This document shows positions 24,201 through 32,097 of a DNA stretch of 44,920 nt, piece by piece (position 1 is the stretch's first letter; every line of letters begins with the position of its first letter). Source of the DNA: a virus; IMG/VR virus record IMGVR_UViG_3300037011_000581, positions 1 to 44,920 of that record; one strand, given 5' to 3'. A model generated the notes under the pieces. The model had not been told where the DNA came from. It did no database searches and was given only the letters and a program-made list of their open reading frames with translations. The position numbers were made by a program, and so were the translations under genes.

Positions 24201-24363
24201 GTTGGTGATGCACCGGATTTTCCGCCCGATGGTTCTGAAAGGGCCGTACCCGTCGTACAGCAGCAACAAGCTGGTGGGGTCGGAGCAGTACTATGCCGAA
24301 GAGTTCAATGGCACGGATGCGCCGGTCCCGAAGAAGGGGGCATTTGTCAAGCTGACGGCCTAG
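21229..24363 (+). CDS. Prohead protease-scaffold-major capsid fusion protein
   Basis: The 1044-residue protein is one open frame. Residues about 1-130 form a small helical N-terminal domain (HARKHYRAMGDEEMPDGI). A ~100-residue inserted domain of lower GC follows (about 150-240). Residues about 260-415 match a T4 gp21-like prohead protease: NGNGRRYP (277-), GEAEHPDH with His316, and TSQRG with Ser372 as nucleophile. A charged helical scaffold (about 424-640) precedes an HK97-type capsid region (about 640-1044). Protease, scaffold and capsid are usually separate genes. A near-perfect ribosome-binding site with ATG at 22498 would also give a scaffold-capsid product of 621 residues, balancing few protease and many capsid copies. 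Confidence 0.85.
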   Translation: MAVKVNNKKFSQTAWGDVDKAALGSRLAELYAAGGVSRAVIREVYGYVPDDAFGTDGAGKPTFAYSKAFGAHHELSGNAVVVNRGGVQALAGALAGARAEPNLDAAAMGKAKAHARKHYRAMGDEEMPDGIRESLRQVGRGKALVEVKGSYGYLIAQVRSAFRKQFPFYPDWDSYWVLGDEVFDTYVIVTSDDLPQDEYYYVTYESDGTGSYTFANRDQWEVVELAYNPATSMAESRRSPKGKRFVEQSGAVTLLTESAEDGRRRIRAVGITADVVNGNGRRYPAAVLRAAVEQAKTHLHESLGQGRYMLLGEAEHPDHKPTRRPSLTETVVCWDELDFDDRQVLLEGTIIETSKGKDILALMEGGVMPGTSQRGYGESRLEGKGDGRVEVITDLVITGYDLVLEPSDASAGVTYFESQEDQSMNPEDVLRVLQESGFFDQLTGTVRKQVEEAMAGRDAALKESALRSALGIGPEADITEAVLRLAQQRGQPAAGGDLDRSLRESLGLADTDNLSEALKAKLTRARELEEAEQERATAAYVEAQVATIKYPDWLKKQFGEAVLAAKPRGEEAAKRVLVEKRREYDAIMAGLELASRGMPGMRMLGSVLESETGTPEFARASHMLTEAMVNAGRAPARKWNRQLVDMSPGERLAKKVLERFDELYGNYLLQESALVEAEQVSDLNLPYSVARAVIAEAVPNLVAASIFDVTTTDQAPSRLYYEVYAGESGSTATVTNEAVTLTALDTWYALANKRQQPGTVVVKDTTLVTTYVEGDDYAIDYANGQVRGITGGGITAGDVVKVTYTYDAVRKGELAAIERAKLTLAYKTLEILADRLATEISTEVVVFSRSQLSWDATGRTLAGLVRKIQEIIDRGMLYMGLGVALSVANNSGGTWSATPGGTATYDENLDILFRYVGVAKVKVANRYYEPTFILCSVTNGDLVSNSKQFSAAGMRPDMDINAAGFVGRVKGLPVFQSTLFTDEFILVGNRELVMHRIFRPMVLKGPYPSYSSNKLVGSEQYYAEEFNGTDAPVPKKGAFVKLTA
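22484..22500 (+). promoter_or_regulatory. Internal ribosome-binding site and start (scaffold-capsid)
   Basis: AGGAGGA at 22484-22490 is seven bases before ATG 22498, in frame with the 21229 gene (Met424), exactly at the protease/scaffold boundary. This is a better initiation signal than most starts in the window, so a separately initiated 621-residue scaffold-capsid protein is likely. Confidence 0.75.
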
Positions 24364-24417
24364 CCGTCAGCCTGACGAACCCCATTTCATAGTACGAACA
24401 ATTGGAGGAAACAACCG

Positions 24418-25128
24418 ATGAGTAAAAAGTTACAAAGATGTGGTCTGGCTGCCGTTCTGGCAGTCGCTATCCTGATCCTGGCGCTGAATGTGTGCGGCGT
24501 GTCGGCGCGGCCGGCTCAGGCGATTCAGGCTGACCCAGGCCCAGGCAGCGTTTTCAATTACAAGACCGTCGTGTTCGCTGCCGGCACCAGCGCGATCACC
24601 CAGGCCACCTATTACCGCGGTGGGACGAGCACCGGCTATCTGTCCCAGGGCTGGTACATCGCCGACGTGTTTGTGACGGTGGACATGGTGACAACGACCA
24701 ATACGATCACGGTGACGCCACAGGTGAGCGCGGACGGGGTGAACTGGGTGGACGTGCAGTACCTCTCCGAGGATTGGGTGCTGCCGCTGGACTATACGGC
24801 GGACCTGTCCACGACGGCGACGGTGAACGTCTATGTGATCAATACGGTGACGGTGACGAGCACGAACGCGATCACGACGGTGCAGGGGACGGCGGGATCG
24901 TCTGACGACAACACGGACTCGACGTCTTTGTCACATTCGTTTACCAGCGCCAGCGCCGAAAGGGTGAGCGAGTTGGTGCCGTACCGGATCGCGCTCGCCG
25001 CCGATGGGACGGATTATGTTGAAGTTCCGCTGCACGGGAACTATTTGCGGTTTTCGGTGGCGCTGCAGACGGCGACGGCGGTGACGCCGACGATCACGGC
25101 GATTTTCAAGAACTCGGCGGGGCGGTAA
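24418..25128 (+). CDS. Secreted-type Thr-rich protein in the head cluster
   Basis: The start lies behind TTGGAGGAAA. The 236-residue protein has a clear Sec-type signal (basic n-region, hydrophobic core LAAVLAVAILILALNVCGVSA, then ARPAQA). The rest is beta-rich and Thr/Val-rich (VTVDMVTTTNTITVTPQVSADG), like decoration or fibre proteins. It sits directly after the capsid gene, where a head decoration protein is expected, but a signal peptide is odd for a virion protein assembled in the cytoplasm. The segment may instead be a structural hydrophobic N-terminus or an exported lysogenic factor. Confidence 0.65.
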   Translation: MSKKLQRCGLAAVLAVAILILALNVCGVSARPAQAIQADPGPGSVFNYKTVVFAAGTSAITQATYYRGGTSTGYLSQGWYIADVFVTVDMVTTTNTITVTPQVSADGVNWVDVQYLSEDWVLPLDYTADLSTTATVNVYVINTVTVTSTNAITTVQGTAGSSDDNTDSTSLSHSFTSASAERVSELVPYRIALAADGTDYVEVPLHGNYLRFSVALQTATAVTPTITAIFKNSAGR

Positions 25129-25207
25129 GAGAGCGGCCGAGGTTTGGCGGGCAGGGGAAGGCGTTGTGTCTTCTCCTGCTCGCCAGCAAGCAAACGATGG
25201 AGGAGCA

Positions 25208-25531
25208 ATGGCAAAGCGTATAGTAGAACCGTCCGCGAAGGCGGAAGAGCCAGCCAGGGGGGGATTTGTCGTTGAGGTCCCCCCTGGCGACGCGCAGGTT
25301 GAGCCATCCGGCCCCGGGGAAGGACTGATCGTTGAGAACATTCTCCCTGACGCTCTGGCAATGGCGCGGGTGGGAACAGACCTGGTGAAGGTCCGCGTGA
25401 AGGTCGAGCGGGGACTGTTGGGCAACCGGGCGGTATGGCTGAACGAACTGCACGTCGTTCCGTTCTGGCAGTACGAACGGGCGCACCAGGCGAATCCGGC
25501 GGGCTATGAGTTGGTCGGCGACGCGGAGTAA
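25208..25531 (+). CDS. Hypothetical protein of the head region
   Basis: ATG 25208 follows GGAGGAG, so the longer in-frame reading from 25166 is rejected. The 107-residue protein has a disordered Pro/Glu/Gly-rich first half and a folded second half (LVKVRVKVERGLLGNRAVWLNELHVVPFWQYERA). No family is recognised. It may be a minor head protein. Confidence 0.6.
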   Translation: MAKRIVEPSAKAEEPARGGFVVEVPPGDAQVEPSGPGEGLIVENILPDALAMARVGTDLVKVRVKVERGLLGNRAVWLNELHVVPFWQYERAHQANPAGYELVGDAE

Positions 25532-25532
25532 T

Positions 25533-25560
25533 CTGGTCGCATAACCTGCATTATGGGGGC
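25533..25560 (-). promoter_or_regulatory. Dispersed 28-bp site S6 (reverse orientation)
   Basis: On the minus strand the core is ATAATGCAGGTTAT with right arm GCGACCAG; the left arm is the least conserved of the set. It ends 5 bp before the GTG at 25566. Confidence 0.75.
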
Positions 25561-25565
25561 TGGCA

Positions 25566-26234
25566 GTGGCGATTGATTTGGAGACTCTGACGAATCGTTT
25601 GGCGGCGGATGTGCCGGCGCGGGATGGGATCCCCAGCGCCGACCAGTACGAGCGCTGCGTCACGGACGCGGTGGCGGACTGGTCGCGGCGCAACTCGATG
25701 GAACGGTACGTGACGATCAGTGTGGTCTCTGGGACGGCGACGTACACGCTGCCAACCGATTTTCTGCGCGTGATCAGGTTGGTGGCCCTGGGGGGGGTGA
25801 GCGATACGGTCGTCACGGGAGGAGGGGCGCTGATCCCTGTCCCTGCCGGATTCTCAGAGAGCTATACCATTGCCGGCCAGACGATCACCTTTGTCCCGAC
25901 ACCGACGTACACGTTGGAGCGGGAACTGTGGTACGCTGCCGGCCACGTTCTGGACGATGACGAGTACCCGTATCTGACGGATGACGATGTGGCGGTACTG
26001 ATGCTGCTGGCGCAGTCGAAAGCGATCATGTTGCAGGCGAACGCGGCCAGCTTGCAATCGTATCAGTACGCTTTTGGGGATGAACGGGTGAGCAAGGAGA
26101 AGTTGGCGGATAGCCTCCGGGCGCAGGCGAAGGAGCTGGAGACGCAGTACCGCGAGGCGGCGACGCGGGCCGGGGGCGGCCAGGCGTTGGGGATGCGGGC
26201 GACGTATACGGCGACGGAACAGGCGGAGTTCTGA
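25566..26234 (+). CDS. Head-tail connector (adaptor) protein
   Basis: The GTG start at 25566 has only a weak upstream signal (GGGGGCTGG), partly overlapped by S6. The 222-residue protein has the layout of connector adaptors: an N-terminal helical bundle (ETLTNRLAADVPARDGIPSADQYERCVTDAVADWS), a strand-rich middle (YVTISVVSGTATYTLP) and a long C-terminal helix (SKEKLADSLRAQAKELETQYREA). It is followed by head-closure and tail-completion genes in the standard siphovirus order. Confidence 0.65.
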   Translation: MAIDLETLTNRLAADVPARDGIPSADQYERCVTDAVADWSRRNSMERYVTISVVSGTATYTLPTDFLRVIRLVALGGVSDTVVTGGGALIPVPAGFSESYTIAGQTITFVPTPTYTLERELWYAAGHVLDDDEYPYLTDDDVAVLMLLAQSKAIMLQANAASLQSYQYAFGDERVSKEKLADSLRAQAKELETQYREAATRAGGGQALGMRATYTATEQAEF

Positions 26235-26572
26235 TGGTTGCTGGATTGCTCTCGAATGACGACTGGGCGCAGATGCAGGCCGATCTGGCAGCGGTGCGCG
26301 GGGATCGGGAGGAGACGATTACGATCCGGCGCGGGGCGACGACGTTGGATGGCCACCAGGCGGTGCGGATTGCGCGGGCTGGGTCCGGGTCGGTGCGGGA
26401 GAGCGGGGAGGCGCAGGAGAGCGCGAGCCGGGTGGTGGTGATGGGCGGGGTGGACTTGGATATTGAGCCGGGCGACCGGTTCAATGACGCCGGCGGGGTT
26501 CTGTACCAGGTGGTGCTGGTGCGGCCAAATCGGGCGGCGAGTGTGGTGGCTGAGGCGGAGATGGTGGAGTAG
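26234..26572 (+). CDS. Head closure protein (probable)
   Basis: The 112-residue protein overlaps the preceding stop by one base. It carries a short helix and then a small beta-barrel-like pattern (ITIRRGATTLDGHQAVRIARAG ... PGDRFNDAGGVLYQVVLVRP). The latter resembles the stopper/head-closure family, whose 'GDRF...LYQV' strands seal the connector. The assignment rests on this and on gene order. Confidence 0.65.
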   Translation: MVAGLLSNDDWAQMQADLAAVRGDREETITIRRGATTLDGHQAVRIARAGSGSVRESGEAQESASRVVVMGGVDLDIEPGDRFNDAGGVLYQVVLVRPNRAASVVAEAEMVE

Positions 26573-27010
26573 ATGGCCGGGTCGGGTTTCAGGTGGGTTG
26601 TTCCGCCCAGCACGTTTGGGCGGAAGATCAATCAGTACGGCGACAATATGCTGCTGGCCGTTCACGCGGTAGCCTCATACGTGGGCCAGCAGATGCAAAA
26701 TTCGGGGCGGCGTGGAGCACGATGGGAGGATCGGACGGGGAATGCCCGGGGCGGCCTGTTCTATGCGGTAGATGGGTTCGGCCTGCCGCCAGCGGTTGGG
26801 ATGGTGAGTCCTGGGGCGGCCTCTGTCGCTACGGATACGATTGAGATCCAGGGTAGCCTGGATTCGCTCATTCTGATGTTCGGGCACACGGTTTTCTATG
26901 GCAAGTTTCTCGAATTGTCCAACGGGGGACGATACGCGATTGTGATGAGCACGATTGAGCAGCACCTTCCCACGTTGGAGAGGATGCTGCGGCAGATCGG
27001 TGTAGGGTAA
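26573..27010 (+). CDS. HK97 gp10-like tail completion protein
   Basis: The 145-residue protein begins right after the previous stop. Helix ADNMLLAVHAVASYVGQQMQN-like followed by RTGNARGGLFYAV, then strands and HTVFYGKFLELSNGGRYAIV, then a terminal helix (LPTLERMLRQIG) fits HK97 gp10-family proteins at the head-tail joint. The 'YGKFLE...GRYAI' block is diagnostic in my experience of this family. Confidence 0.75.
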   Translation: MAGSGFRWVVPPSTFGRKINQYGDNMLLAVHAVASYVGQQMQNSGRRGARWEDRTGNARGGLFYAVDGFGLPPAVGMVSPGAASVATDTIEIQGSLDSLILMFGHTVFYGKFLELSNGGRYAIVMSTIEQHLPTLERMLRQIGVG

Positions 27011-27021
27011 CGGAGAGCCGA

Positions 27022-28335
27022 ATGGGATTGCGGGAAACAGTGGGGGCATGGCTGCTGAGGCAGCAGCGAGCCGCCCCAATAAATGCGAAAACGACCAGCA
27101 ATGAGATGCGGTCACCCAGTCAGTCGCCGACGGCGACGGTGGCGGCGTTTCAAGCTGATTCGTCTCGGTGGAGTGTCGTCGAGACGTGCCGAAAGATGTA
27201 TGAGCAAGATTCACGCGCAAAGCGGTCTATACGAACGCTGGCGCGGGATATTGTTGGCGGGGGATGGACGGTTGACGTGGCCGGTAACGGCCCGGCGGCT
27301 GAGGTGGCTGCGGATCTGCAAAAGCGGATGGACCTGGTCAAGCGGATGGACGACTGGATCAGGTTGACGGTCCGGGATGGAGATTCGTTTCTGGAGGTTG
27401 GGGTGAACGAGCGGATGGAGATTGCGGAGATTACGCGCAAGCCAACCCTCCAGATGCACCGGGCCAGCAATGACGCGGATCAGTTCCCCGATCCCAGCCG
27501 GGCTTTTTGGTGGTCTCCTGAGACGTGGTACGTTGAGGCTCCCCCTGGGGCGGTGTGGTTTGCGGTCTGGCAGATTGTCCACGCGCGGTGGGACCACGAT
27601 GAGGATAGCCGCTATGGGTCGCCAATGTTCTCGTCGGCGACCGGGGCATGGAAGCGGGTGCGGGAGGGGGAGGTTGACATTGCGGTGCGGCGCAAGACCC
27701 GGGCCGGGATGAAGTTTCTCCACGTCGTTGAGGGGGCTGACGCTGCCGCCCTTACGTCGTACAAGGAGATGAACAAGGACGCGCTCAACAATCCCTTTGC
27801 GGCGGTGGCTGATTATTTTGTCAACAGGGCGGGAGCGGTGACGGCAATCCAGGGGGACGCACGGCTGGCGGAGATTGGCGACGTGCTGCATCACATTCAG
27901 ACGTGGCTGATGGCGAGCGACGTCCCGATGGAGCTGTTGGGCTATGGGGAAAATCTGAATCGGGACGTGCTGGCGCAGAAAAAGGAAGAGTACGACGAGA
28001 CGTTGGTGGGGCTGCGGAAGTGGGCCGAGACGGATTTGATCAAGCCGCTCGTCGAGCTGCAATGGCTGCTGGCCGGGATTTGGCCGGGCGGCCTCGACTA
28101 TACGATCCGCTGGAAGGCCAAGACTACGCTATCGCCGGCGGATGTGCGGGACGTGGCGGACGCGGCGCTCAAGCTCCGGGCGTTGGGGTGGCCGGATGAG
28201 GCGACGTGGGGAGTCCTGGCCCAATTCTTGCCAGGGGTTGACGTGGGGGCGATGCTGGCGCAGCGAGGCGGCGACGAGGGCACGCCGGCGACGGTGGCCG
28301 GCGGCCTGGCGGCGGCGCAGCGGAGGATGGGGTAG
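27022..28335 (+). CDS. Portal protein
   Basis: The 437-residue protein has the size and motifs of a portal: an N-terminal clip-like region, VETCRKMYEQDSRAKRSIRTLARDIVGGGW, a wing domain with WQIVHARWDHDEDSRYGSPMFSSA, and the crown-side helix AQKKEEYDETLVGLRKWAETDLIKPL. It forms the dodecameric DNA channel of the capsid. Unusually the portal gene comes after the connector genes rather than directly after the terminase. Confidence 0.85.
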   Translation: MGLRETVGAWLLRQQRAAPINAKTTSNEMRSPSQSPTATVAAFQADSSRWSVVETCRKMYEQDSRAKRSIRTLARDIVGGGWTVDVAGNGPAAEVAADLQKRMDLVKRMDDWIRLTVRDGDSFLEVGVNERMEIAEITRKPTLQMHRASNDADQFPDPSRAFWWSPETWYVEAPPGAVWFAVWQIVHARWDHDEDSRYGSPMFSSATGAWKRVREGEVDIAVRRKTRAGMKFLHVVEGADAAALTSYKEMNKDALNNPFAAVADYFVNRAGAVTAIQGDARLAEIGDVLHHIQTWLMASDVPMELLGYGENLNRDVLAQKKEEYDETLVGLRKWAETDLIKPLVELQWLLAGIWPGGLDYTIRWKAKTTLSPADVRDVADAALKLRALGWPDEATWGVLAQFLPGVDVGAMLAQRGGDEGTPATVAGGLAAAQRRMG

Positions 28336-28337
28336 GG

Positions 28338-29582
28338 ATGGCCAAGACGCTCGCGGACATTCCGGTAGACAAGGCCGAGTGGGCGCAGTACATTGCGCTG
28401 ATGCGGATGCACCTGTTTCTGATCGGCGAGACGCACCGGATGCTAATTGAGTACGGGCAGCGGGCGCGGGCGACGCTGCTGGGAGCGGCCGGGGAGGATG
28501 GGACGTTGGACGGCGCCGGGCTGCTCAAGGCGCAGAACGCGCTGGTGGAGGACTGGGAACGGGTGTTTGGGGACTGGACGGCGATGTTTGAGGCGCTGCG
28601 GTTGGAGGCGGCCCGGCTTCCGTTTGGGACGGTGGCGGTGTGGCACCAGGGATGGATTGCCTATAACGCGCCCAAGACGGAGCGGCACGGGTCGCCCAGG
28701 TCCGGACGGGAGTTGGTGGAGCAGGAGGGGGGCAATCCGGTGTTCGATCCGCAGTTGCAGAAGGTGATGGCGGCAGCAAACCAGCGGATTTATCAGGATG
28801 GGTTGCAGTTGAGCCAGCGGATTTGGAAGTTGGACACGGACTCGGTGAACGGGATCAAGGCTGCTCTCTACAATGGGGTCGCCAGTGGCGACAGCGCATG
28901 GAACATTGCAAAGCAGTTGGAGCAGTACCTGGGGGCAGGGATGGATTGCCCGCGCTGGACGAGCACCAGGTTGGGTGGGTTGACCAAGACCGACATTGCG
29001 AGTGGGAATCCAGCCGGACTGTACTCGGGCGATGCGTGCGCCAGCCAGGGGGTTTCTTACTATGCGCTCCGGCTGGCGCGGAATGAGATCCAGGCGATTC
29101 ACAATATGGCGACGGACGCGGCCCTGGGCGTGCCCTGGGTAGTTGGAGAACAGATTGTGCTCAGTCCCAGCCATCCGCCGATTGGTTGCGATTGCGAGGA
29201 CATTGTGAAGGGCGGTGAAAACGGGGACGGTGTGTACCCAGTGGGAACGATTCTGCTGCCGGTCCACGTACAATGCCTGTGCCTGAAAATTGCGGTGATG
29301 ATGAACGAGGCGCAGTTTGTGTCCAATCTCAACGGTTGGGTTGCAGGCACAACGCCGTGGGCCGCGATGGACGCTTACGCGGAGACGGTCGGGGTGACGA
29401 ACCGGCCAGATATTTTCACGGTGGCTGTGGGAGCGGCCATGGCCAACTCGTTGACGACCTGGTTGTGGGGGGACGAGGATGCGCTGAATCGGCAGGCACG
29501 TGGCAATGTGCAGTTGCAACTACCGCTGCAAGAGTATTTCCTGGGAAATGTCCCCCTGGGGATGGTGGGATTGTCGTCATGA
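28338..29582 (+). CDS. Minor head / Mu F-like morphogenesis protein
   Basis: The 414-residue protein follows the portal by 2 bp. The N-terminal two thirds are helical. The C-terminal LARNEIQAIHNMATDAALG ... LSPSHPPIGCDCEDI ... YPVGTILLPVHVQCLCL is the hallmark Cys/His block of SPP1 gp7/Mu gpF-type head morphogenesis proteins. Palindrome P3 lies in its last codons. Confidence 0.8.
   Translation: MAKTLADIPVDKAEWAQYIALMRMHLFLIGETHRMLIEYGQRARATLLGAAGEDGTLDGAGLLKAQNALVEDWERVFGDWTAMFEALRLEAARLPFGTVAVWHQGWIAYNAPKTERHGSPRSGRELVEQEGGNPVFDPQLQKVMAAANQRIYQDGLQLSQRIWKLDTDSVNGIKAALYNGVASGDSAWNIAKQLEQYLGAGMDCPRWTSTRLGGLTKTDIASGNPAGLYSGDACASQGVSYYALRLARNEIQAIHNMATDAALGVPWVVGEQIVLSPSHPPIGCDCEDIVKGGENGDGVYPVGTILLPVHVQCLCLKIAVMMNEAQFVSNLNGWVAGTTPWAAMDAYAETVGVTNRPDIFTVAVGAAMANSLTTWLWGDEDALNRQARGNVQLQLPLQEYFLGNVPLGMVGLSS
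29536..29549. promoter_or_regulatory. Palindrome P3 (ATTTCCTGGGAAAT)
   Basis: This is the exact reverse complement of P1 and P2. It lies 33 bp before the end of the minor head gene and 36 bp before S7, repeating the P-then-S arrangement seen at 13284-13337. Confidence 0.8.
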
Positions 29583-29585
29583 GCA

Positions 29586-29613
29586 GGCGCAATAATGACG
29601 CTTATGAGACCAG
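29586..29613 (+). promoter_or_regulatory. Dispersed 28-bp site S7
   Basis: The core is ATAATGACGCTTAT with GGCGCA and GAGACCAG arms. It lies 15 bp before the ATG at 29629. Confidence 0.87.
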
Positions 29614-29628
29614 AAAAACGGCGGACAG

Positions 29629-29847
29629 ATGAACCAAGACGAATCAACTAACCAAAAGTTGGCCGCGGCGCTCGGGTCGACGCTCGCGCTTCTGCAGACG
29701 TTTATGGACGTGCAGTCCTGGGAGGATTTTGAAAAGATCAGGGACCAGGTGCGGCCTATTCTTTCTGGTCAATTAGGTGAAATGACCAGGCTGGCCAGGA
29801 AGCGGCCAGCGTCGGGGAAAACAGGAAAGCGCAGGGTGAAGAAGTGA
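29629..29847 (+). CDS. Small basic hypothetical protein
   Basis: The 72-residue protein has an acidic/Asn N-terminus, a helix (ALGSTLALLQTFMDVQSWEDFEKIRDQV) and a Lys/Arg-rich tail (KRPASGKTGKRRVKK), likely nucleic-acid-binding. No family is recognised. It overlaps the tail terminator gene by 4 bp. Confidence 0.6.
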   Translation: MNQDESTNQKLAAALGSTLALLQTFMDVQSWEDFEKIRDQVRPILSGQLGEMTRLARKRPASGKTGKRRVKK

Positions 29848-30263
29848 GAAGCGAGATCGCCGACTATCTGGCGGATGATACGACGCTGATGGCGCTGTTG
29901 ACCGGAGGCGTGTATACCGGGACGGAGATCAGCCGGCAGAATACGCCGGATGCGTTCGACGAGAGCGGGGAGATCCTACCATGTGCGCTCGTCACGGAGG
30001 AGAGTGACACGCAGGCGGGGCCGTTCACGGAGGCTGGAAACGTCTCGACACGGCTGTTTGTCGCGGTGTTCTTTTACCAGCGGGTCGGGTACGACACGAT
30101 TGACGCGGCGATGGATCGGACGCTGGCGCTGTTGCAGCGGGCCAAGCTGGCGGCAGGAACGTGGGAGATCGCCTGGGCGGATGATGTGCGCGACCAGCGG
30201 GATGAGGCGATGCGCTGCTCGATGGGGATGAGCCGGTACGTGGCAACGAGGAAACGGGGGTAA
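29844..30263 (+). CDS. Tail terminator protein
   Basis: GTG 29844 forms a GTGA overlap. The 139-residue protein (IADYLADDTTLMALLTGGVYTG... LFVAVFFYQRVGYDTIDAAMDRTLALLQ) matches the alpha/beta fold of siphovirus tail-terminator (lambda gpU / SPP1 gp17-like) proteins that cap the tail tube. Gene order, between head completion and tail tube, agrees. Confidence 0.7.
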   Translation: MRSEIADYLADDTTLMALLTGGVYTGTEISRQNTPDAFDESGEILPCALVTEESDTQAGPFTEAGNVSTRLFVAVFFYQRVGYDTIDAAMDRTLALLQRAKLAAGTWEIAWADDVRDQRDEAMRCSMGMSRYVATRKRG

Positions 30264-30265
30264 CG

Positions 30266-31282
30266 ATGACCTGGTCGTTTATGGGTTTTCACATGCCGCG
30301 TGACGGGTACGGGTACGCGACGATCAAGATTGCGCAGGCGCTGCAGCGCGAGAGCAGCAGCGTCGGCGTGGTGGATATGCGGGAAGTGGGCGGGGGGTTC
30401 GGGGACTCGAAGCTACGGGCATGGAGTTGTCTCGGCGACGCGCTGGCGCTCTGTACGCCGGATTGGTTGCGGGCGATTGGGACGACCAGGTTGGTCAATT
30501 ACACGATGTTCGAGGCGACCCGGCTGCCCGTCGGGTGGGTGAATTTGATCAATCGGTACGCGCAGGTGTGCGTTGTGCCGTGCGAGTGGAACAAGACGGT
30601 GTTTGTCGAAAACGGGGTGACGGCGCCGGTGCGGGTGGTGCGCTGGGGGGTGGACCCGGCAGACTATTGGCTGCTGGATCGGGCGGATCACGGCAGCAGG
30701 CCGTACACGTTTCTGTGGAGTGGGACACCGGACAGGCGCAAAGGATGGGACATTGTATACAAAGCGTTCTGGCTGGCGTTCCGGGATAGTCCCGATGTTC
30801 GGCTCAAGATGCACTTCCGCTCGCTGCCGCGAGGGGTGAAGGGATGCCGTGATGCGAATGTGGAGATCGTCCACGGGCTAGTGGGGAGGACGGCGCTGCG
30901 AAGGATGCTGGCGGATGCTGATGCGTTCGTCTTTCCGTCGCGGGGGGAGGGGTGGGGGCTGCCACCCCGTGAGGCGGCGGCGACGGGGCTGCCGGTGATC
31001 GCTACGGATCAAGGCGGCCTGGCTGAGGAAATCGCCTCGTGGGCGCTGCCGCTACGGGTGGCCGGAAAGAGTCCCGCAGATTACGGTTTCTGGGAGTGGG
31101 GGGAAATCGGGGACTGGGTTGACCCTGACGTTGAGCACTGCGCGGAGCTGATGCGCTGGTGTTTCGAGAATCGTGAGGACGCGGCCAGACTGGGAGAGGC
31201 GGCGGCTGATTGGATCGCGCAGAAAGCGACCTGGTCGCGGACGGCGCGAGGGCTGATCGAGGTGATGGGAGGTGACGCATGA
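30266..31282 (+). CDS. GT4-type glycosyltransferase
   Basis: The 338-residue protein has the donor-binding core of family GT4: VFPSRGEGWGLPPREAAATGLPVIATDQGGLAEE (EX7E-like), with an earlier LWSGTPDRRKGWDIVYKAF. It would move a sugar from a nucleotide sugar to an unknown acceptor. Its insertion between the tail terminator and tail tube genes suggests glycosylation of a virion protein or of a host surface, though DNA-base glycosylation cannot be excluded. Confidence 0.85.
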   Translation: MTWSFMGFHMPRDGYGYATIKIAQALQRESSSVGVVDMREVGGGFGDSKLRAWSCLGDALALCTPDWLRAIGTTRLVNYTMFEATRLPVGWVNLINRYAQVCVVPCEWNKTVFVENGVTAPVRVVRWGVDPADYWLLDRADHGSRPYTFLWSGTPDRRKGWDIVYKAFWLAFRDSPDVRLKMHFRSLPRGVKGCRDANVEIVHGLVGRTALRRMLADADAFVFPSRGEGWGLPPREAAATGLPVIATDQGGLAEEIASWALPLRVAGKSPADYGFWEWGEIGDWVDPDVEHCAELMRWCFENREDAARLGEAAADWIAQKATWSRTARGLIEVMGGDA

Positions 31283-31563
31283 GGATTCGATGGAACGGGT
31301 CGGCGGTGGTGCGGCGGATCGTCGCCGGGTATGAGTGGAGCACGGCCACGGGTTTTGTGCAGGATGTGACCGACGACGATCTGGCGCTGGAACTGCTGAC
31401 GGAGCCCGGCGGCCTGTTTGTCGCGGAGGATGGCGACGCGGAAACGCTGCTGGCCAGCGGGGTGCTGGCGCAGGGCCAGGTACCGCCAGCAGCGGTGAAA
31501 CGGAATCGGCGAAAGAGAGCGGGCGAAGGCTCGCAAGAACAACCTATTACTGAGGAGGATTAA
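31279..31563 (+). CDS. Hypothetical small tail-region protein
   Basis: The 94-residue protein overlaps the glycosyltransferase by 4 bp after GGGAGGTGA. The first half is strand-rich (IRWNGSAVVRRIVAGYEWS), followed by an acidic segment and a basic tail (KRNRRKRAGEG). It resembles small proteins next to tail-tube genes but has no assigned function. Confidence 0.55.
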   Translation: MRIRWNGSAVVRRIVAGYEWSTATGFVQDVTDDDLALELLTEPGGLFVAEDGDAETLLASGVLAQGQVPPAAVKRNRRKRAGEGSQEQPITEED

Positions 31564-32097
31564 ATGGGCGCAGACTCTTATGGAAACGATCCGTTTGGTC
31601 TGTACGATGTCAAACTGACCAACATTGGCGGAACGGTGGTGCAGGTTGACTTGCCGGCCGCTCAGACGCTCAAGTTTACCGAGCGAGTTAAAAGCGGCGA
31701 ACTGATGGGTGACGACGCGATCAAGGCCGTGGCGGCTTACACTGAGGCTGTCGAATGGTCGCTGGAGGCTGGCGGGATCAGCCTGGAAGCCTATGCGCTG
31801 ATCACTGGTCGCACGGCGACGGAGAGCGGGACGACGCCGACGCGCACCAAGACCTTGACGGGCCGGGCTGGGGCGCACTATCCCTATTTCAAGATCTATG
31901 GCAAGGTCATTGGCTCTGGCACCGACGACGTCCACTGCAAGATTTTCAAGGCGAAAGTGACCGGCAACGTCGAGGGGACGTTCAAGGGCGGCGAGTTCTG
32001 GGTGACGTCCTGCTCCGGGATCGCTGTGGACGACGGGACGAACCGCATCTATGAGTTCGTTGAAAACGAGACGGCCACCACGCTGCCCGCGTCGTAA
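31564..32097 (+). CDS. Major tail tube protein
   Basis: The start lies behind GAGGAGGAT. The 177-residue protein is beta-rich, with LYDVKLTNIGGTVVQVDLPAAQTLKFTERVKSGELMGDD and HYPYFKIYGKVIGSGTDDVHCKIFKAKVTGNVEGTFKGGEFWVTS. It ends with a strand-rich region, typical of siphovirus tube proteins that stack as hexameric rings. Its position just before frameshifted tail chaperones and the tape measure supports this. Confidence 0.8.
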   Translation: MGADSYGNDPFGLYDVKLTNIGGTVVQVDLPAAQTLKFTERVKSGELMGDDAIKAVAAYTEAVEWSLEAGGISLEAYALITGRTATESGTTPTRTKTLTGRAGAHYPYFKIYGKVIGSGTDDVHCKIFKAKVTGNVEGTFKGGEFWVTSCSGIAVDDGTNRIYEFVENETATTLPAS

